Shown: positions 1 through 7,302 of the stretch, piece by piece
Layout: each line of letters opens with the position of its first letter
Position numbering within the stretch: the first letter of the stretch is position 1
IMG/VR virus record: IMGVR_UViG_3300029957_000016
Coordinates: 1-42,519 of that record
Length of the DNA stretch: 42,519 nucleotides
Strand: one strand, 5' to 3'
Origin: a virus
Notes under the pieces: generated by a model
Database searches by the model: none
What the model was told of the DNA's origin: nothing
The model's input: only the letters and a program-made list of their open reading frames with translations
Translations under genes and position numbers: made by a program

Positions 1-201
1 GCGGGAGCATTGACCGTTTCCACCCCCGGCGTTCTTACGGTCACAGGTATCAGCAATCTGGACGCCTGGGACATCGGCTCGGTCTCCGACGTCCCCATGA
101 TCGTCCTCATCGGTGAGTCCACAATGGCGGGCCCGGGCGGTGGTGGAGGCCCTGGGATTGACGGATACCTGACTCCTACACCTTACAACGGTCGTGCGGT
201 G
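1..201 (+). repeat. Terminal direct repeat (copy 1; copy 2 at 42319-42519)
   Basis: Bases 1-201 match 42319-42519 except C128 versus T42446. The reading frame of the SGNH gene passes through without a break. The simplest reading is a circularly closed or terminally redundant assembly. The mismatch changes Ala to Val three residues after the catalytic Ser codon. A true packaged direct terminal repeat in mid-gene is possible but less likely. Confidence 0.9.
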
Positions 202-1152
202 TCGGTTGTCAACGCAGCCATCCCGGGTTACGCATGGGCCAACCTCGATGCCGCCAATCCATTCGCAAAACTATTCCATCGAAACGCAGGGTTAAACATC
301 GCTGTGGTCTGGATGTACATCAACGACGTGACGACCCAATCGCCACAGGTTGTGCTTGGCCGAACCAGGGCTGAATGTGAGAAGTTTCACAAGTGGGGTT
401 TTCATGTACTGGTGGCCACCAACCATTCGGTCGGCGTGAACATAAGTGATGCCGATCGCATTACGTACAACGCCCTACTTAGGCAGCAATATCCGTATTT
501 CGCGGAAGGATTGGTTGATCTGGGGGCGGACCCAAATCTAGGCCCCCTTAATGCCAACCCGGGGACCGGTAACACTTATTTTCACGGTTCGGTCGGACAG
601 CCCGATGGATACCACCTGACGATTGCCGGGGAAGCCGTTGCCGGTGGAATATTTAACACCGCGATCAACAATTTCATCGCCAACTACATGCAATACGGCA
701 TCACATACGGGACTACGCCACCGACGCCATCTTTGCTCCCTTTATTCCCGAACGCTCTCGGCCAGCCATACCTCAATACCACAGACAACGGTTATTGGGT
801 GGGGAATGGGGTTGCGACTCCCAGTTGGAAACTCTTAAATCCAACCCCCGTGGTGACAGCTACACCGGTCCTTACGGCTACGCCCGTCTTGACGGCCACC
901 CCAGTTTTGACCGCTACGCCGGTCGCCACCCAGACGCCTTTCCCTGTGGGGACCGTGATTCTTCCTAACACGACCCCCGTTTTCGTTTCTGTCACCGGAG
1001 CGACCACGGGAAGCATCGTTGGATTTTCCCAAAGGATCACGACGGGCGCACCTGTCACGGGATCAATAGGCGTGACCTGTGTGTCGGGCGGTATGACGGT
1101 TACCAGCAGCGCGGCCGCCCCGACGACTCAAAATTGGTGGCTGATTAAGTAA
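1..1152 (+). CDS. Secreted SGNH/GDSL-type hydrolase, 3' part (gene begins at 41818)
   Basis: In-frame continuation of the reading frame that starts at 41818; the joined product is about 550 residues. SGNH blocks are visible: block I GES with the candidate nucleophile Ser codon at 118-120, block III YIND at about 319-330, and block V DGYH with Asp at 604-606 and His at 613-615. A Thr/Pro-rich linker (844-930) leads to a C-terminal beta-rich domain. Members of this fold act as esterases or polysaccharide deacetylases, and phage versions trim host surface glycans. The substrate here is inferred only as some acylated surface polymer. The N-terminus in the other piece is a Sec signal peptide, so the protein should leave the cytoplasm, which is odd for a virion fibre. 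The next gene starts 19 bases downstream with its own SD. Confidence 0.8.
   Translation, partial: AGALTVSTPGVLTVTGISNLDAWDIGSVSDVPMIVLIGESTMAGPGGGGGPGIDGYLTPTPYNGRAVSVVNAAIPGYAWANLDAANPFAKLFHRNAGLNIAVVWMYINDVTTQSPQVVLGRTRAECEKFHKWGFHVLVATNHSVGVNISDADRITYNALLRQQYPYFAEGLVDLGADPNLGPLNANPGTGNTYFHGSVGQPDGYHLTIAGEAVAGGIFNTAINNFIANYMQYGITYGTTPPTPSLLPLFPNALGQPYLNTTDNGYWVGNGVATPSWKLLNPTPVVTATPVLTATPVLTATPVLTATPVATQTPFPVGTVILPNTTPVFVSVTGATTGSIVGFSQRITTGAPVTGSIGVTCVSGGMTVTSSAAAPTTQNWWLIK
844..930 (+). repeat. Tandem 18-base repeat coding TPVLTA units
   Basis: Four to five imperfect copies of an 18-base unit encode TPVVTA, TPVLTA, TPVLTA, TPVLTA and a truncated TPVAT. The DNA copies differ mostly at third positions, so the peptide rather than the DNA is being kept. 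It is a flexible linker between the SGNH domain and the C-terminal beta domain. Similar Thr/Pro linkers occur in other exported proteins of this window (1172 and 5698 genes and the 41818 N-terminal part). Confidence 0.8.
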
Positions 1153-1171
1153 AACGCCTTCGGAGGCCGTC

Positions 1172-1756
1172 ATGCTGAAGCACTTTAAATTCTGGATGCT
1201 GTTCTTGGTTGGTCTGCTGACTCTAGGCTCGGCCCTGGACCTGCGCGCCGAACAAGCCTTGGCCGTCCGAGGCCCCCAGGACAAAAGCGGTAATGCAGTG
1301 CCAGGTGTGGCCGGTATGCCGGCCTATCTGGTGACTCCACCGCCCACCTGGACCCCCACCCCAAACCCTTCTTGGACACCTACGGCGACATGGACTGGGA
1401 CTATTCAGATGCCGTCGCCAAGCTGGACCGCAACGGCCACCTATACTCCAACCCCGTACCTAATGCAGGCGAATGTTCAGGCATCCCCTACACCGGCCCC
1501 GTTCATTTCTTCCGTTTCTGGGAAACGAATTAAAATTGATGGCCTGATTTTAACGAATTCAACGGCCTCGACCTCAACCGTTTCTTTGTTCTCTTCCGGC
1601 GGAATTTTCTGGGGACCTGTCGATATTCCGGCCTCGGGCGGGGCGGTTGTGGGTTATGGGATCATGTGCCCATCAATTGGCGCGCCCGTTTCTTTGGGAT
1701 GCACCGTTTCGACCGTTGTGAAGGGGGGTGCGTCCTATGAGGCTGTTACACCCTAA
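1172..1756 (+). CDS. Secreted Thr/Pro-rich protein with C-terminal beta-sandwich
   Basis: 194 residues; ATG at 1172 behind SD CGGAGG (1161-1166). Residues 1-26 form a Sec signal peptide (KHFKF, then a Leu/Val-rich core, then a likely cleavage near LRAEQA). Residues about 48-95 are a W/T/P-rich linker with WTPTP-type repeats. The last ~80 residues alternate hydrophobic and small polar residues and resemble the small beta-sandwich that ends many phage tail-associated proteins (IKIDGLILTNS at the start, a late GASYEAV-like strand). The function is probably surface binding or decoration; no catalytic motif is visible. It lies between the SGNH and LamG genes and its 3' end overlaps the start of the latter. 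Confidence 0.7.
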   Translation: MLKHFKFWMLFLVGLLTLGSALDLRAEQALAVRGPQDKSGNAVPGVAGMPAYLVTPPPTWTPTPNPSWTPTATWTGTIQMPSPSWTATATYTPTPYLMQANVQASPTPAPFISSVSGKRIKIDGLILTNSTASTSTVSLFSSGGIFWGPVDIPASGGAVVGYGIMCPSIGAPVSLGCTVSTVVKGGASYEAVTP

Positions 1757-2561
1757 AACAGTCCTGTCGATCATTTTTTCGTTCTTCCTTGCGGTGCTCA
1801 CTTCTCTCTTTCCGGGCATTTCATTTTCAAGTGTAAATGTCGGAACAACGACGGCCAACACCCAGTATTGGTCCGCCACATCCATTGGGACTGCCTACGA
1901 CGTAACCGGTGGGGTAAAGCGACTGTGTGTCCGTGGCTGGTTTCATGGCAATGCCTCTACATCCGACAATACCTGCCTGATGGGCCGCGAAAACCTTGCC
2001 GGAAACCAAGGCGACTGGATTGTTGGATTTTTGGGGTCAGGTAAAAACCCGGGATTTAGGATCAACAACGGTGCCGAGGCACTTTCTTGGACTGGCCTCA
2101 CCTTTGACTTCAACTGGCATTACTACGAGTTTTGTTATGACGGTCAAGCGGCATCCAGAAACGTGCAGGTGTTTTACGACGGTGTGATGGAAATAAGTGG
2201 TGCCTACACCAGTGATGTTACCAATAACTTTTCGGAACTCGTCATTTCGAATTACTGGGATGGCACGTTCGGATCCCAAGGAAACTACTACGCCTGGGAA
2301 GTACGACCGAATGACCGTGGCAATTGGGCTGATGTCGCCAACGGAACCACGGTTTACACGCCAAACCAGTGCCCGACGCCCGATGGTGGATCCGCAGGGT
2401 TCTGGGCTTTCTCGGAAGGGACCGGAACGACCGTGGCCGACACCGGCACGGGTGGTAAGGCCCTCACCGCCTTCGGTGCCACCTCTTGGTCAACGTGGGC
2501 GAATACTTGTGCATCCCCAGCAACCTCCCATCTTTTGGGACTCATGGGGGTTGGGAATTGA
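1737..2561 (+). CDS. Secreted LamG/concanavalin-A-like lectin domain protein
   Basis: 274 residues from ATG 1737; a GTG at 1728 is possible, but AAGGGGGG at 1721-1728 fits the ATG. It overlaps the previous gene by 20 bases. Residues 1-32 are a Sec signal peptide. The rest resembles a LamG/ConA-like jelly roll: an N-terminal strand region, VRGWFHGN, then WHYYEFCYDG, a VQVFYDGVME strand pair and a late NYYAWEVRP strand, the usual order in carbohydrate-binding LamG domains. Such domains bind glycans or surface proteins. No catalytic residues can be asserted. It is the third exported protein in a row, which suggests a surface-acting set rather than tail fibres alone. Confidence 0.72.
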   Translation: MRLLHPKTVLSIIFSFFLAVLTSLFPGISFSSVNVGTTTANTQYWSATSIGTAYDVTGGVKRLCVRGWFHGNASTSDNTCLMGRENLAGNQGDWIVGFLGSGKNPGFRINNGAEALSWTGLTFDFNWHYYEFCYDGQAASRNVQVFYDGVMEISGAYTSDVTNNFSELVISNYWDGTFGSQGNYYAWEVRPNDRGNWADVANGTTVYTPNQCPTPDGGSAGFWAFSEGTGTTVADTGTGGKALTAFGATSWSTWANTCASPATSHLLGLMGVGN

Positions 2562-2641
2562 CCCGCATCACTTACATTCTTGGGGCGTCGATGGTCTTAA
2601 TTGCGGCCCTGGCCAACATCGCTGTTCACTACATCCGGTAG
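2558..2641 (+). CDS. 27-residue single-pass membrane peptide
   Basis: TTG start at 2558 overlaps the preceding TGA in the TTGA pattern used elsewhere in this genome. The product is TRITYI, then a hydrophobic stretch LGASMVLIAALANIAV, then HYIR: one transmembrane helix with short charged ends. It lies directly before a membrane-anchored coiled-coil protein and the endolysin, so a role in lysis is a reasonable guess. It is too short for family assignment. Confidence 0.5.
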   Translation: MTRITYILGASMVLIAALANIAVHYIR

Positions 2642-2650
2642 GACAACGCC

Positions 2651-3043
2651 ATGACACCCCAGGCACAATGGATTCTTTCGCTAACCCTAGGGGGTCTTAC
2701 CGTCCTGACGGCAGTAGTTTTAACCTTGCGCTGGTTCTTCGGAAAGCTGAACGCATGGACTGACAGACTCAACTCGTTCGCCACCATCAAGTACGTGAAC
2801 GACCAGGTTGAGAATATCGAAAAGGCCATGCTGGGTAACGCCGCCCTGGCGGAGGACCACCACCACGAAGTCACGTCAAGGATCGAGCTAGGTTTTCGAA
2901 GGATGGACGACGCCAAGACGGGCCAGGACATAAGGTTCTACGATAAGCTCGACGTGATAAGCAAAGACATCACCACGGTTAAGGTTGATGTGGCCGGGAT
3001 TAAAGGCGCGTGCCGGGCCTGCGACATCCAGAAAGCAGGTTGA
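2651..3043 (+). CDS. Membrane-anchored coiled-coil protein (holin or i-spanin-like)
   Basis: 130 residues. Residues about 7-30 are one hydrophobic segment (LSLTLGGLTVLTAVVL) followed by RWFFGK. Residues about 40-115 are helical with heptad-like spacing (VNDQVENIEKAM; later DKLDVISKDITTV), ending in a CRAC pair of cysteines. N-terminal anchor plus periplasmic coil is the layout of an inner-membrane spanin or of XhlA-like partners. Its stop overlaps the endolysin reading frame, which supports a lysis role. No outer-membrane spanin is seen next to it. Confidence 0.55.
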   Translation: MTPQAQWILSLTLGGLTVLTAVVLTLRWFFGKLNAWTDRLNSFATIKYVNDQVENIEKAMLGNAALAEDHHHEVTSRIELGFRRMDDAKTGQDIRFYDKLDVISKDITTVKVDVAGIKGACRACDIQKAG

Positions 3044-3045
3044 CA

Positions 3046-3657
3046 GTGATACATCTCCAAAAAGCCCTCTTGGCCATGGGTGTCGGCCAATCGCGAATTG
3101 ACCTGTACCTGGTTGGCTTGAATGACACGGTTCAGATGTTCACCATCAACACCCCCCTCCGGGTGGCGGCCTTCTTAGCTCAGGTCGTTCATGAGTCGGG
3201 CCTGGATCCTAACCCCATTGAAAACCTCAACTATTCAGGTGACCGGCTGATGGTGGTTTTCCCAAGACTTTTCCCAACCGAGGAATTCGCCGGCAACTTC
3301 GCCTACCAACCCGAGAAAATCGCCAACCGGATCTATGGCGGCCGGGATGGGAATGGACCACCCGCTTCGGGGGATGGGTGGATGTTTCGGGGTCGGGGCC
3401 TGATCCAGGTGACCGGTCGGGAAAACTACCGGGCTTGTGGGAAGGTCATCAACTTGGACCTCGAGAACAACCCAGACCTGTTGGCCGAACCGATCCCAGC
3501 CGCTTTGAGTGCCGGATGGTTTTGGAACGCCGCCGGCCTGAACACCGCCGCGGACCTGGAACACATCGAATTCATCACCCGGAAGATCAACGGTGGCCTG
3601 GACGGACTGGCCCACCGGATGGACCTGTACGAGAAGGCCAGGGCGGCTTTGGCCTAA
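3046..3657 (+). CDS. GH19 chitinase-family endolysin
   Basis: 203 residues. GTG 3046 is preferred because AGCAGG (3034-3039) is correctly spaced; TTG 3040 overlapping the upstream TGA is the alternative. The GH19 core is clear: VVHESG with the catalytic acid at residue 50 (codon 3193-3195), then FRGRGLIQVTGRENY, the conserved substrate-cleft segment, and AAGWFW-type residues near the end (SAGWFWN). Phage GH19 enzymes cleave the glycan backbone of peptidoglycan during lysis. There is no signal peptide, so it needs a holin. It sits between membrane proteins in a lysis cassette. Confidence 0.9.
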   Translation: MIHLQKALLAMGVGQSRIDLYLVGLNDTVQMFTINTPLRVAAFLAQVVHESGLDPNPIENLNYSGDRLMVVFPRLFPTEEFAGNFAYQPEKIANRIYGGRDGNGPPASGDGWMFRGRGLIQVTGRENYRACGKVINLDLENNPDLLAEPIPAALSAGWFWNAAGLNTAADLEHIEFITRKINGGLDGLAHRMDLYEKARAALA

Positions 3658-3659
3658 GA

Positions 3660-3732
3660 CGCAGGGTGGACCAATGGTTAAGTCGCCGGCCTCATACACC
3701 GGAACTTGTGGGTTCGATTCCCACCCCTGCAA
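3660..3732 (+). tRNA. tRNA-Met-type (anticodon CAT), initiator-like features
   Basis: 73 bases fold as a cloverleaf. Acceptor 3660-3666 pairs with 3725-3731 except C1 x A72; U8 is present. The D stem is GAC/GTC with A11-U24 and a GG in the loop. Anticodon stem 3686-3690/3698-3702 has loop CTCATAC (anticodon 3693-3695). The T arm is GTGGG-TTCGATT-CCCAC. The discriminator is A and CCA is not encoded. C1xA72 and A11-U24 are bacterial initiator hallmarks, but the last anticodon-stem pair is C x A rather than G-C, so elongator Met or lysidine-Ile is not excluded. Confidence 0.85.
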
Positions 3733-3775
3733 CCCTCGAAAGTTGGTAGGTCGTAAAAAACCAGGAGGTTGTGAA

Positions 3776-4570
3776 GTGGATAAGATCAAGGCGTTTTTTC
3801 TGCTGATCGGTGCCAACCCTGTCTTCCAGTGGGCTTACAAGGTGAGCTGCGTGAGCGTCCTCGCCTACTTCGGCGCCGTGGCGTTCGAACCCACCCAAAA
3901 ATGGTTTTACGGCTTGGTGGCCGCCATCGGTTCGGGGCTCTACCACGGGTTCGACGTTTGGCTGAAACAGCAGAATGCCAACGCCGGGGTCCCCCAGAAT
4001 CCCAATGGGCTTTCCCACGTGGCCATGCTGAAACGGACCCTCAAGACTGGCCTGATGTTATTCGTGGCCTTTACCTTCTTGGCAGCCCCGGCCCACGCCG
4101 ATTGGCTCGTCAAGGCCAAGTCCCTTTCGACCGTGACCAAAACGGGGGCCATCCGATACGGCGCCGTCTTGCCGTCGGGCCTGGATGAGAATGACTTGAT
4201 CCTCTTGCCGACGGCGGCCCTGGGCCTCGGGGTGGGGGACATCAAGAATAGTTACGGGTTCAGCGCGGCCTACGGTCTCTTGTGGTGCCATGTGAAGGGC
4301 GTCGACGCCACGCACAGTACCTTGACCCCCTATCTGGGCGTCGGTGCTGCGGTGTTCGTGGATGCTGGCCCGTGGTTGACGTCGGACCTCAAGAACCCTA
4401 TCCAGGCCCGTTTTGGCATCAACGTGATCGGCCCCGAGTTGGTCGGGATCGTGCCCTCGGTCATGCAGACCTGGGACTGGCGGACGGGTGAACGACGGAT
4501 CGTGGTGAACGCCAACGTGCCGTTCGGCTTGTTTTCGGACGCCACCCTGCTTAGGTTGTTTCACCTATGA
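3776..4570 (+). CDS. Two-TM (holin-like) domain fused to outer-membrane-like domain
   Basis: 264 residues from GTG 3776 behind a perfect AGGAGG (3763-3768). Residues 1-80 hold two membrane segments (AFFLLIGANPVF region; VLAYFGAVAF through FYGLVAAIGSGLY), like a small holin. At residue 84 a second apparent start, MLKRTLK, is followed by a hydrophobic core and APAHAD, an internal Sec signal peptide with an Ala-x-Ala-like site. The remaining ~150 residues are Gly-rich alternating strands (LGLGVGDI, LTPYLGVGAAVF), like a small outer-membrane barrel. An internal start at ATG 4025 could give the exported part alone. It overlaps the protease gene by ATGA. Confidence 0.6.
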   Translation: MDKIKAFFLLIGANPVFQWAYKVSCVSVLAYFGAVAFEPTQKWFYGLVAAIGSGLYHGFDVWLKQQNANAGVPQNPNGLSHVAMLKRTLKTGLMLFVAFTFLAAPAHADWLVKAKSLSTVTKTGAIRYGAVLPSGLDENDLILLPTAALGLGVGDIKNSYGFSAAYGLLWCHVKGVDATHSTLTPYLGVGAAVFVDAGPWLTSDLKNPIQARFGINVIGPELVGIVPSVMQTWDWRTGERRIVVNANVPFGLFSDATLLRLFHL

Positions 4571-5325
4571 ACCGGCACCGCTACGGGTGGAAGCCCCAAA
4601 GACCTGACCATCGGGATATGATTTGGAATCCCTTTGCTCGTCAAGTCGCGCTCCCGCCCGTGGTGGACCTGCGGTTATCCCCCTTCATGCCCCCGGTTTT
4701 TGACCAGGGGCAGTTGGGGAGCTGTACGGCCAACGCCATCGCCTCGGCCTATGAATTTCAACACCGTAAACAAGGGTTTATTGATTTCATGCCATCGCGC
4801 CTGTTCATTTACTACAACGAACGGGACATGGAGGGAACGGTTGCCGAGGACGGCGGGGCGATCATCCGCGATGGGTTCAAGAGCATTTCTAAGCAAGGTG
4901 TTTGTCCTGAAATGGATTGGCCCTATGACGTCAGTCAATTCGCGGTGAAACCCGCGCCGACCTGTTACCGGGATGCCATGCAGGATCAGGCCACGGCCTA
5001 CCTGGCGGTCGGGGAAAACTCGCGGGCGATGATGGGGTGTTTGGCCCAGGGATACCCTCTCGTCGGCGGCCTCACGCTCTATGAGAGTTTCGAGAGTGAT
5101 GAGGTGGCTAAGACCGGGTTTGTCCCTTTACCGGGCCCGGATGAAAGCGTCATCGGTGGCCACGCCATTAAATACGTCGGCTACAACCTGGCGGGCCAGT
5201 ATTTCATCGTGAAGAACTCTTGGGGAACTGGTTGGGGCGATGGCGGCTTTTTCAAATTGCCCTTCGATTACATCGACAAACTTCACCTAGGTTCGGACCA
5301 CTGGACCTTGCGAACCGTGGAGTAA
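4567..5325 (+). CDS. Papain-type (C1A) cysteine protease
   Basis: 252 residues; ATGA overlap with the upstream gene. Papain family landmarks are all present: oxyanion Gln49 and catalytic Cys53 in DQGQLGSCTA, His199 in IGGHAI, Asn217 in VKNSWGTGWGDGGF. The segment before Cys53 (residues 1-45) resembles the short lead of bacterial C1A peptidases (DHRDMIW, LPPVVDLR). No signal peptide is seen. The protein would cleave peptide bonds, but the target is unknown: host surface protein, virion maturation, or a secreted neighbour are possibilities. A papain-like enzyme beside lysis genes is uncommon in phages. Confidence 0.9.
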   Translation: MNRHRYGWKPQRPDHRDMIWNPFARQVALPPVVDLRLSPFMPPVFDQGQLGSCTANAIASAYEFQHRKQGFIDFMPSRLFIYYNERDMEGTVAEDGGAIIRDGFKSISKQGVCPEMDWPYDVSQFAVKPAPTCYRDAMQDQATAYLAVGENSRAMMGCLAQGYPLVGGLTLYESFESDEVAKTGFVPLPGPDESVIGGHAIKYVGYNLAGQYFIVKNSWGTGWGDGGFFKLPFDYIDKLHLGSDHWTLRTVE

Positions 5326-5329
5326 AGCC

Positions 5330-5686
5330 ATGGCCGAACCGTGGATCCCGGGATACCAGACGCGACTGGCCATCGCCAAAGCCTTGAAAAATGTGACCAC
5401 CGGCCCCCAAGGGCCTCCCGGTGCAACGGGTGCCGCTGGGCCGACTGGCCCAACCGGGCCCGCGGGCGGAACGCTGGTAAAAGGGTTGGCCACCTTGGTC
5501 GCCGGCGCGGTGACGGTGACCGCCCCAACCGTCACGGCCGTGAGTTACATAAAAATTTACCCGCAGAACGACGGGTGCGCCGGGGTCTGCTACCCGGCCA
5601 ACATCGTGGTCGGTGTGGGATTCGACATCAAGTCGACCAACCCTTGGGACATCGGCACCGTGTTGTGGGAAATTCAAGAACCCTGA
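5330..5686 (+). CDS. Collagen-like tail-associated protein
   Basis: 118 residues. Residues about 25-46 are seven Gly-X-Y triplets (GPQGPPGATG and onward), a collagen triple-helix seed. The C-terminal ~60 residues resemble the trimeric beta tip of phage fibres (VTVTAPTVTA; DIKSTN; VLWEIQEP). Such proteins form thin trimeric stalks that carry a receptor-binding tip. There is no signal peptide, unlike the neighbours, so it may be a virion fibre. Start ATG 5330 follows the protease stop by four bases. Confidence 0.75.
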   Translation: MAEPWIPGYQTRLAIAKALKNVTTGPQGPPGATGAAGPTGPTGPAGGTLVKGLATLVAGAVTVTAPTVTAVSYIKIYPQNDGCAGVCYPANIVVGVGFDIKSTNPWDIGTVLWEIQEP

Positions 5687-5697
5687 AGGGGGACGTC

Positions 5698-6795
5698 GTG
5701 AGAAAAATCATTGCTGTCACGCTGGGCGCCCTGCTGGTTTGGTTCGTGTGGGTTTGCGCCCGGGCCGTCACGCCCCCGCTTCAAATGGTGCCCTATGCCG
5801 TTATCGGCACGAACACGATTGTCCCGTGGAATACGCCAGTTCCCCAAAGCACTTTTCCGCCCCAGATCACCCCACCACCGTATTTTACGGCGGTACCTCA
5901 AAACACGTTTCCTACTGGACTAATTGCCTATCCGAACCTTTCCCAAACACCGACCGCCGTCCCAACATCAATCACACCCGTGAGTGTTGTACCCGTGAGT
6001 ACGTGGTACTTGGGCGTGTTCACGGCGACTAATACACCTACCGGCACGTTGACGCCTGCGTTGGTGGCCAACGTGGTACCTCAATATACATTTGTGCCTC
6101 AGTTCACTCAGATTCCGGTCTCCGCTGCGTTTACGCAGATACCCGTGAACGCGTGGCCTACGCAGGCTCCGCAGTTCACGTTTCCACCACAGTTTGTGGC
6201 GTTACCGTGTTTGTCGGTTACGCCCACCCCAATCGTTGCCCCTGCCCAGTTTACACAGGTATTTCCGTACCCGACAGACCAGATCGTACACTTCACGGCG
6301 GCGCAACCCATGTCTCTGACAAACCCGGTCGCCCAATTCACCCAAGCAGTTCCTGCGGCCCAGTTCACGCAGATCGTTCCAGCTGTGCAATTTACTCAAG
6401 TCTTCCCCTACCCCACAGCCCAAATATCAACGCTTGGTGCCGGAACGGCACTTGCTGGGTACTTCGGCCCCTACGCCATATCGGGGAACAAAGCCACATC
6501 CGCCACAGGAATGAGTGTGACGCTTATCAATACGGCCCAATACCCCATGAAGTCCTGGAGTGTCGGGATTACCACGATTGGTGGAACCGGGGCCGTGACA
6601 GCCGCCGTGTACCTTGCCGTAAACAAGACGTATTCAGCCTTCATCTCGGTGGGGGCCGTGAGTATGACGGGTGGGGCCAGCGCTGTTACAAGCGTTACCG
6701 GAGTATCGACATGGCCATTCATGGATGCCGGAGTGTCGATTTTGGGCACCGCCGCCTCCACGACAATAACGACGTATTTGCTGGGGATGCAGTAA
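5698..6795 (+). CDS. Secreted QFTQ-repeat protein
   Basis: 365 residues from GTG 5698 with AAGGGGGA just upstream. Residues 1-22 are a Sec signal peptide. Residues ~40-240 are Pro/Thr/Gln-rich with degenerate units such as VPQFTQIP, AQFTQVFPYPT, AQFTQAVPA, AQFTQIVPA and VQFTQVFPYPT. Residues ~255-365 are Gly/Ala/Thr/Val-rich beta sequence without cysteines, probably a folded tip. No enzyme motif is visible. It ends the exported block just before a terminator. It could be a surface stalk or an adhesin-like fibre. Confidence 0.65.
   Translation: MRKIIAVTLGALLVWFVWVCARAVTPPLQMVPYAVIGTNTIVPWNTPVPQSTFPPQITPPPYFTAVPQNTFPTGLIAYPNLSQTPTAVPTSITPVSVVPVSTWYLGVFTATNTPTGTLTPALVANVVPQYTFVPQFTQIPVSAAFTQIPVNAWPTQAPQFTFPPQFVALPCLSVTPTPIVAPAQFTQVFPYPTDQIVHFTAAQPMSLTNPVAQFTQAVPAAQFTQIVPAVQFTQVFPYPTAQISTLGAGTALAGYFGPYAISGNKATSATGMSVTLINTAQYPMKSWSVGITTIGGTGAVTAAVYLAVNKTYSAFISVGAVSMTGGASAVTSVTGVSTWPFMDAGVSILGTAASTTITTYLLGMQ
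6117..6416 (+). repeat. Degenerate QFTQ peptide repeat region
   Basis: Coding repeats of 27-36 bases with the core Gln-Phe-Thr-Gln followed by hydrophobic-x-Pro. Two copies (6244-6283 and 6388-6420) both extend to FPYPT. Codons vary between copies (CAGTTCACG, CAATTTACT, CAGTTTACA), so selection appears to act on the peptide. Confidence 0.65.
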
Positions 6796-6912
6796 TCCTA
6801 ACACCCAAGGTCCCACACACCCGGGTAAGCCTGAATCCAACCGAGAGGTGTCTATAACCCCAACCGTTCGGCCCCGGCGGCCGCCACCCCTCAACTGTGC
6901 TGAAGCAGAACT

Positions 6913-6945
6913 GGCCTCGGTCCCCCGGACTGGGGCCTTTTTATT
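6913..6945 (+). terminator. Intrinsic terminator closing the exported block
   Basis: An 11-bp stem (6913-6923 with 6927-6937, two wobbles) and CCC loop is followed by TTTTTATT. It lies about 120 bases after the last gene of the block. The stretch 6796-6912 has no credible gene. Confidence 0.85.
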
Positions 6946-7047
6946 GCGCACACCGTGCCAGTAGGGCGATTACCGCCTTGGACCTGTGCTGATACGCCCA
7001 AACCCATCGTCGTTAAAAAGACCATTTAAATGTAAATTCAGGCCTAC

Positions 7048-7100
7048 CTAAAAAAGATGAAGAATCATCTTGATGATTGTATGATTGTATGATTAACTAT
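7048..7100 (+). promoter_or_regulatory. AT-rich control region with inverted repeat and TGATTGTA repeats
   Basis: The intergenic stretch 6946-7130 holds no gene. Within it AAGATG-aagaat-CATCTT is a 6-bp inverted repeat (7055-7072). It is followed by TGATTGTA twice and then TGATTAAC (7074-7096). TTGATG at 7070-7075 with TTAACT 17 bases later is a possible sigma70 promoter for the early genes; TATGAT at 7088 is another -10 candidate. The repeats could be operator sites. This is the only long AT-rich noncoding stretch in the window and it precedes the early genes. Confidence 0.5.
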
Positions 7101-7130
7101 CTTTGTTGAAAAACCGCAAGGGGGTGGGCC

Positions 7131-7277
7131 ATGGTCTTGATCCGTGAGAATGGGGTAGTGCTGGTGGAAAGCAACAACGGCGTGGTTGCCCTGGACCTGG
7201 ACGCTGCGCGCCCGATGCCCGCCACCCAGCGCCAGGTCGACGAGCATTTCGAGTTTATTCAAACCTGTAGCCGATAA
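7131..7277 (+). CDS. Small protein of unknown function (48 aa)
   Basis: ATG 7131 follows AAGGGGG (7118-7124). The product begins MVLIRENGVVLVES and has balanced charge. It matches no family I know. It is the first gene downstream of the AT-rich control region, so it is likely early expressed. Confidence 0.55.
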   Translation: MVLIRENGVVLVESNNGVVALDLDAARPMPATQRQVDEHFEFIQTCSR

Positions 7278-7302
7278 CCAGCTAACCCCGGAGGTGTGCC
7301 GT

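Noticed and set aside
844-930. 18-base tandem repeat as a DNA-level satellite or origin
   Set aside because: Copies differ at third codon positions while the TPVLTA peptide is kept, so it is a protein linker.
2197-2763. 188-codon plus-strand frame over the LamG end
   Set aside because: Crosses three better supported genes in another frame, with no SD and Pro/Arg-rich shadow composition.
3660-3732. tRNA as an attP core
   Set aside because: The recombinase lies 4.5 kb away with a terminator and unrelated genes between, and the cloverleaf is complete; nothing marks it as a truncated host tRNA end.
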